Positions 4,497 through 6,465 of a DNA stretch of 6,465 bases are shown here, one piece after another. The stretch lies in the NCBI GenBank assembly GCA_013330315.1, contig DUIO01000132.1:1-6465 (forward strand), read 5' to 3'. Position 1 is the stretch's first letter; every line of letters begins with the position of its first letter. The position numbers were made by a program, and so were the translations under genes. The stretch comes from Methanosarcina sp. GTDB lineage: Archaea > Halobacteriota > Methanosarcinia > Methanosarcinales > Methanosarcinaceae. The notes below the pieces were generated by a model. That model had not been told where the DNA came from and did not search any database. It saw only the letters and a program-made list of their open reading frames with translations.

Positions 4497-5417
4497 ATGA
4501 AGCTAAAGGAAATTATACGAACACTTGAAGAAATCGCCCCGCCCGAACTTGCAGATGATTTTGATAAAGGCAGAATTGGGTTGATCCTTGGGCTTGGAGA
4601 TGATGTAAACAAAATCGCGGTTGCCCTGGATGCAAACTCTTATGTCATTAAAAGAGCTGCAGAAATCGGAGCAGACCTGCTAATCACACACCATACTCTT
4701 ATCTTCCACTCTATAAACATAATTTCAAAACCTCTGGCAGATTCCCTAAAAACTGCCCTTGAAAACGGGATATCCCTCTACAGCATGCATACGAATTATG
4801 ATAGAGCTGAGGGAGGAATTAATGATGTCCTTGCAACCCGACTCGGACTAAGAAATATCAGAGCTGTAGAAGCGGGGAGGATAGGAGAAATAGAGCCATG
4901 CTCATCAGCCGAGCTGGCAGCGCATGTTTCAGACTGCCTTGAAGCTCCTGTCACATATTCAGGGGAAATGAGACGGATCAGTAAAGTAATGGTTGTAGGA
5001 GGCAGCGGCTTTCGAAGCGAATTCCTTGAAATAGCAAGGAAAAATACAGTCGATGCCTTTATCTCATCCGAACTTAAGCATGACATTCTCAGGTCATACG
5101 AAGACCTCTGCCTTATTGACGCAACTCATTATGCTACTGAAAATCCGGGAATGGAAGCTCTGTGCCCCAGGTTGCGTAGCCTTCTAGAAATAGACGTGGA
5201 ATTTATTGACCAGCCTTCGGGACTAAAGGCAGTCGACCGCAAAAGCGAAAAGAGCAAAGCTGAAACATGTACAGAAGCAGGAAAAGAAAGTTCCAGAAAG
5301 AGAGAGAATGAAAAAGATTCGCTTGAATCCATGCTTGAAGAACAGTCAAGAAACCAGATACGTTCGGATTACCGGCGCAGCCTTGGCAATGAGTACCGCA
5401 GAAGATACATAGAATAA
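4497..5417 (+). CDS. NIF3-family dinuclear metal-binding protein with charged C-terminal tail
   Basis: The 306-residue product belongs to the NIF3/YbgI family (COG0327), whose members form toroidal hexamers with a two-metal centre; the reaction is not settled, and the old label GTP cyclohydrolase I type 2 is doubtful. Expected metal ligands are present: H65-H66 in ITHH, H98 and D102 in HTNYD, and H211 and E215 in THYATE. The usual N-terminal WDNVGL motif appears as FDKGRIGL at 22-29, two residues longer. The family core ends near residue 245, matching the roughly 250-residue norm. About 60 further residues follow that are rich in E, K, R and S and end in an arginine-rich segment (YRRSLGNEYRRRYIE). 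The tail is probably disordered or a helix and might bind nucleic acid or a partner. The gene stands alone, behind a repeat-rich leader and a good ribosome binding site. Confidence 0.92.
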   Translation: MKLKEIIRTLEEIAPPELADDFDKGRIGLILGLGDDVNKIAVALDANSYVIKRAAEIGADLLITHHTLIFHSINIISKPLADSLKTALENGISLYSMHTNYDRAEGGINDVLATRLGLRNIRAVEAGRIGEIEPCSSAELAAHVSDCLEAPVTYSGEMRRISKVMVVGGSGFRSEFLEIARKNTVDAFISSELKHDILRSYEDLCLIDATHYATENPGMEALCPRLRSLLEIDVEFIDQPSGLKAVDRKSEKSKAETCTEAGKESSRKRENEKDSLESMLEEQSRNQIRSDYRRSLGNEYRRRYIE

Positions 5418-5430
5418 AATAACTTTAACA

Positions 5431-5506
5431 GGCTGTGCTTTAGCCAGTATGCTTTCCAGATAACCTCTATTTTTTATGAAACCTATTTTTACTACATTTA
5501 TTTTTT
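5431..5506 (+). terminator. Terminator of the NIF3 gene: hairpin and three U-tracts
   Basis: Fourteen bases after the stop codon a short stem GGCT-N7-AGCC occurs at 5431-5445. Three T runs follow on the plus strand, at 5470-5475 (six T), 5486-5490 (five T) and 5501-5506 (six T); the first and last lie in identical TATTTTTTAT-type contexts. Successive U-tracts are typical archaeal termination signals. Confidence 0.5.
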
Positions 5507-5519
5507 ATCAAAATTATTC

Positions 5520-5562
5520 AGCTATTTTAAATTGACCTGCTAAAGCTATTAGCTATTTAAAA
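5520..5562. repeat. Repeated AGCTATT motifs between the convergent genes
   Basis: AGCTATTTTAAA (5520-5531) and AGCTATTTAAAA (5551-5562) are near-identical direct repeats, with a third AGCTATT at 5544-5550. A related AGCTATCTTAAAT occurs beyond the HD gene at 6439-6451. No clear terminator with a strong U-tract for the leftward HD gene is visible here, so these AT-rich repeats may mark its 3' end. Confidence 0.4.
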
Positions 5563-5574
5563 CCAGGGGTTATT

Positions 5575-6369
5575 TTAACGAGTTTCCGATTCTTTTGTAT
5601 CCAGATACTCTTTAATATGTGTCTTCAAAGACTCAGTTTCTTCTATTTCAGGAAGGGATGACATAATTGATTCCAGATACCCGTACTTTTTGAGAAGAGA
5701 AAAAGTTGCAGGGAAATTAATGTCAAAAATCCAGCTCAAGCGAAGCAATTTTACGTCATTTCTATTTTTCATATCTCCAATTTTTGCCATTCTATTGTTC
5801 AGAATTTCTGATATTACAGGTTCCGAATATCCCCACGTATCTGGTAAATACAGTTCAAGTGCAGGGTTTCGTTTTTCTTCTTCTGCAGGTTCTTCACTGG
5901 CAAGTCTGAGAATATCTATTTTATCTGCGTCCCTTATCAGCCTGGAGAAAAAGTAGAGTTTTTCCGAGTTTTTTATATTCTCAGGGACTTCCATAATATT
6001 GTGGCACTCTATGACCTTCAGAATGAGATTTTCTTCCTCACCGGACAGACGGGAAAAGATTTTTTCGTTATTGAGAATTTTCACGCCCAGAACGGCGTGA
6101 TTTTCGGATTCTGAATCTCTAAAAGTTTTATATTTTATAAACTGCTCAAAACGGCCCAGATCATGAAATAGAGCTATTGTTTCGGCAAGCATGCATTCTT
6201 CTTCACTTATTTTCTCTGATTCTGCAAGTAAAATGCTGTTCTTACAAACTCTTTCAGTATGTTTGATCTTTAACTCAATGTTTTTCTGGATGAAGGGGTC
6301 GTTAGAAAAGAACTGATTTATATATTCAAAAAACCATTTTCGGAAAAAAATAAGGTCTTCCTTCTGCAT
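5575..6369 (-). CDS. HD-domain metal-dependent phosphohydrolase
   Basis: The 264-residue product has the HD-superfamily metal-site pattern: H37 (KIKHTERV), the H69-D70 pair (LFHDLGRF), H91 (SENHAVLG), H123 (ECHN), and D147 or D149 (RDADKID). The spacing H-HD-H-H-D resembles HD proteins with a two-metal centre. The HD domain spans about residues 30-165; the remaining 100 residues are mostly helical-looking and end in a charged tail. No second recognisable domain, signal peptide or membrane segment is seen, so it should be cytoplasmic. The substrate is unknown; HD enzymes act on nucleotides or other phosphate esters. The start ATG 6369 has no good ribosome binding site, but a TATA-like box lies about 26 bases upstream, suggesting a leaderless message. 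The gene converges on the NIF3 gene with a 157-base gap. Confidence 0.85.
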   Translation of the reverse strand: MQKEDLIFFRKWFFEYINQFFSNDPFIQKNIELKIKHTERVCKNSILLAESEKISEEECMLAETIALFHDLGRFEQFIKYKTFRDSESENHAVLGVKILNNEKIFSRLSGEEENLILKVIECHNIMEVPENIKNSEKLYFFSRLIRDADKIDILRLASEEPAEEEKRNPALELYLPDTWGYSEPVISEILNNRMAKIGDMKNRNDVKLLRLSWIFDINFPATFSLLKKYGYLESIMSSLPEIEETESLKTHIKEYLDTKESETR

Positions 6370-6394
6370 GCCTGTGAAGTAAGAAATCCCAAGG

Positions 6395-6400
6395 TATAAA
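6395..6400 (-). promoter_or_regulatory. TATA-like box of the HD gene, leaderless arrangement
   Basis: On the minus strand TTTATA (6400-6395) is separated from the ATG of the HD gene by 25 bases. Archaeal transcription normally starts some 22-27 bases after the box, so the message would begin at or next to the ATG. The missing Shine-Dalgarno motif agrees with this. Confidence 0.5.
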
Positions 6401-6465
6401 CTTTATGCATTTATTGTAGGTTTTGTACTGAAAAGATTAGCTATCTTAAATAAAAATATTAATCT

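Noticed and set aside
4796..5332. Reading frames opposite the NIF3 gene
   Set aside because: They are serine- and leucine-rich antisense shadows of a well-supported gene, with no motifs.

Overview
The window looks like chromosomal DNA of a methanogenic archaeon, most probably Methanosarcina or a close relative. The reasons are AT-rich intergenic DNA around genes of moderate GC, archaeal TATA-like boxes, GAGGT-type ribosome binding sites, U-tract terminators, an S-layer-related surface protein with a PGF-CTERM tail, and an archaeal-type EngB GTPase. The genus is an inference from protein style; no 16S rRNA or other marker is present.

Layout, left to right. Positions 1-57 hold what may be the last 18 codons of a rightward gene. 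It converges on a two-gene leftward operon: a RecJ-like DHH/DHHA1 phosphoesterase (718-1707) followed by engB (92-721). Their ATGA overlap implies translational coupling. A short tandem duplication and a terminator-like hairpin close the operon. The 358-base gap 1708-2065 carries the operon promoter, which has a perfect 10-base palindrome and a 9-base inverted repeat, then a long imperfect hairpin and the terminator of the next gene. That gene (2066-3670, leftward) encodes a secreted protein with a signal peptide, an S-layer-like N-terminal domain, tandem Ig-like domains and a PGF-CTERM anchor.

Positions 3671-4496 are an 826-base divergent intergenic region. It is very AT-rich, has no convincing gene, and holds several inverted repeats plus a degenerate tandem repeat of roughly 27 bases that runs into the ribosome binding site of the next gene. 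That gene (4497-5417, rightward) encodes a NIF3-family dinuclear-metal protein with an unusual charged C-terminal tail of about 60 residues. It converges on a leftward HD-domain phosphohydrolase gene (5575-6369), which appears to have a leaderless promoter.

The genes do not form an obvious single pathway. The DHH and EngB pair joins nucleic-acid turnover to ribosome assembly; the surface protein, NIF3 protein and HD protein look independently transcribed. I found no CRISPR array, transposase, tRNA, rRNA or defence cassette. The most unusual features are the repeat leader and tailed product of the NIF3 gene and the structured intergenic elements; none amounts to clear evidence of a new system.
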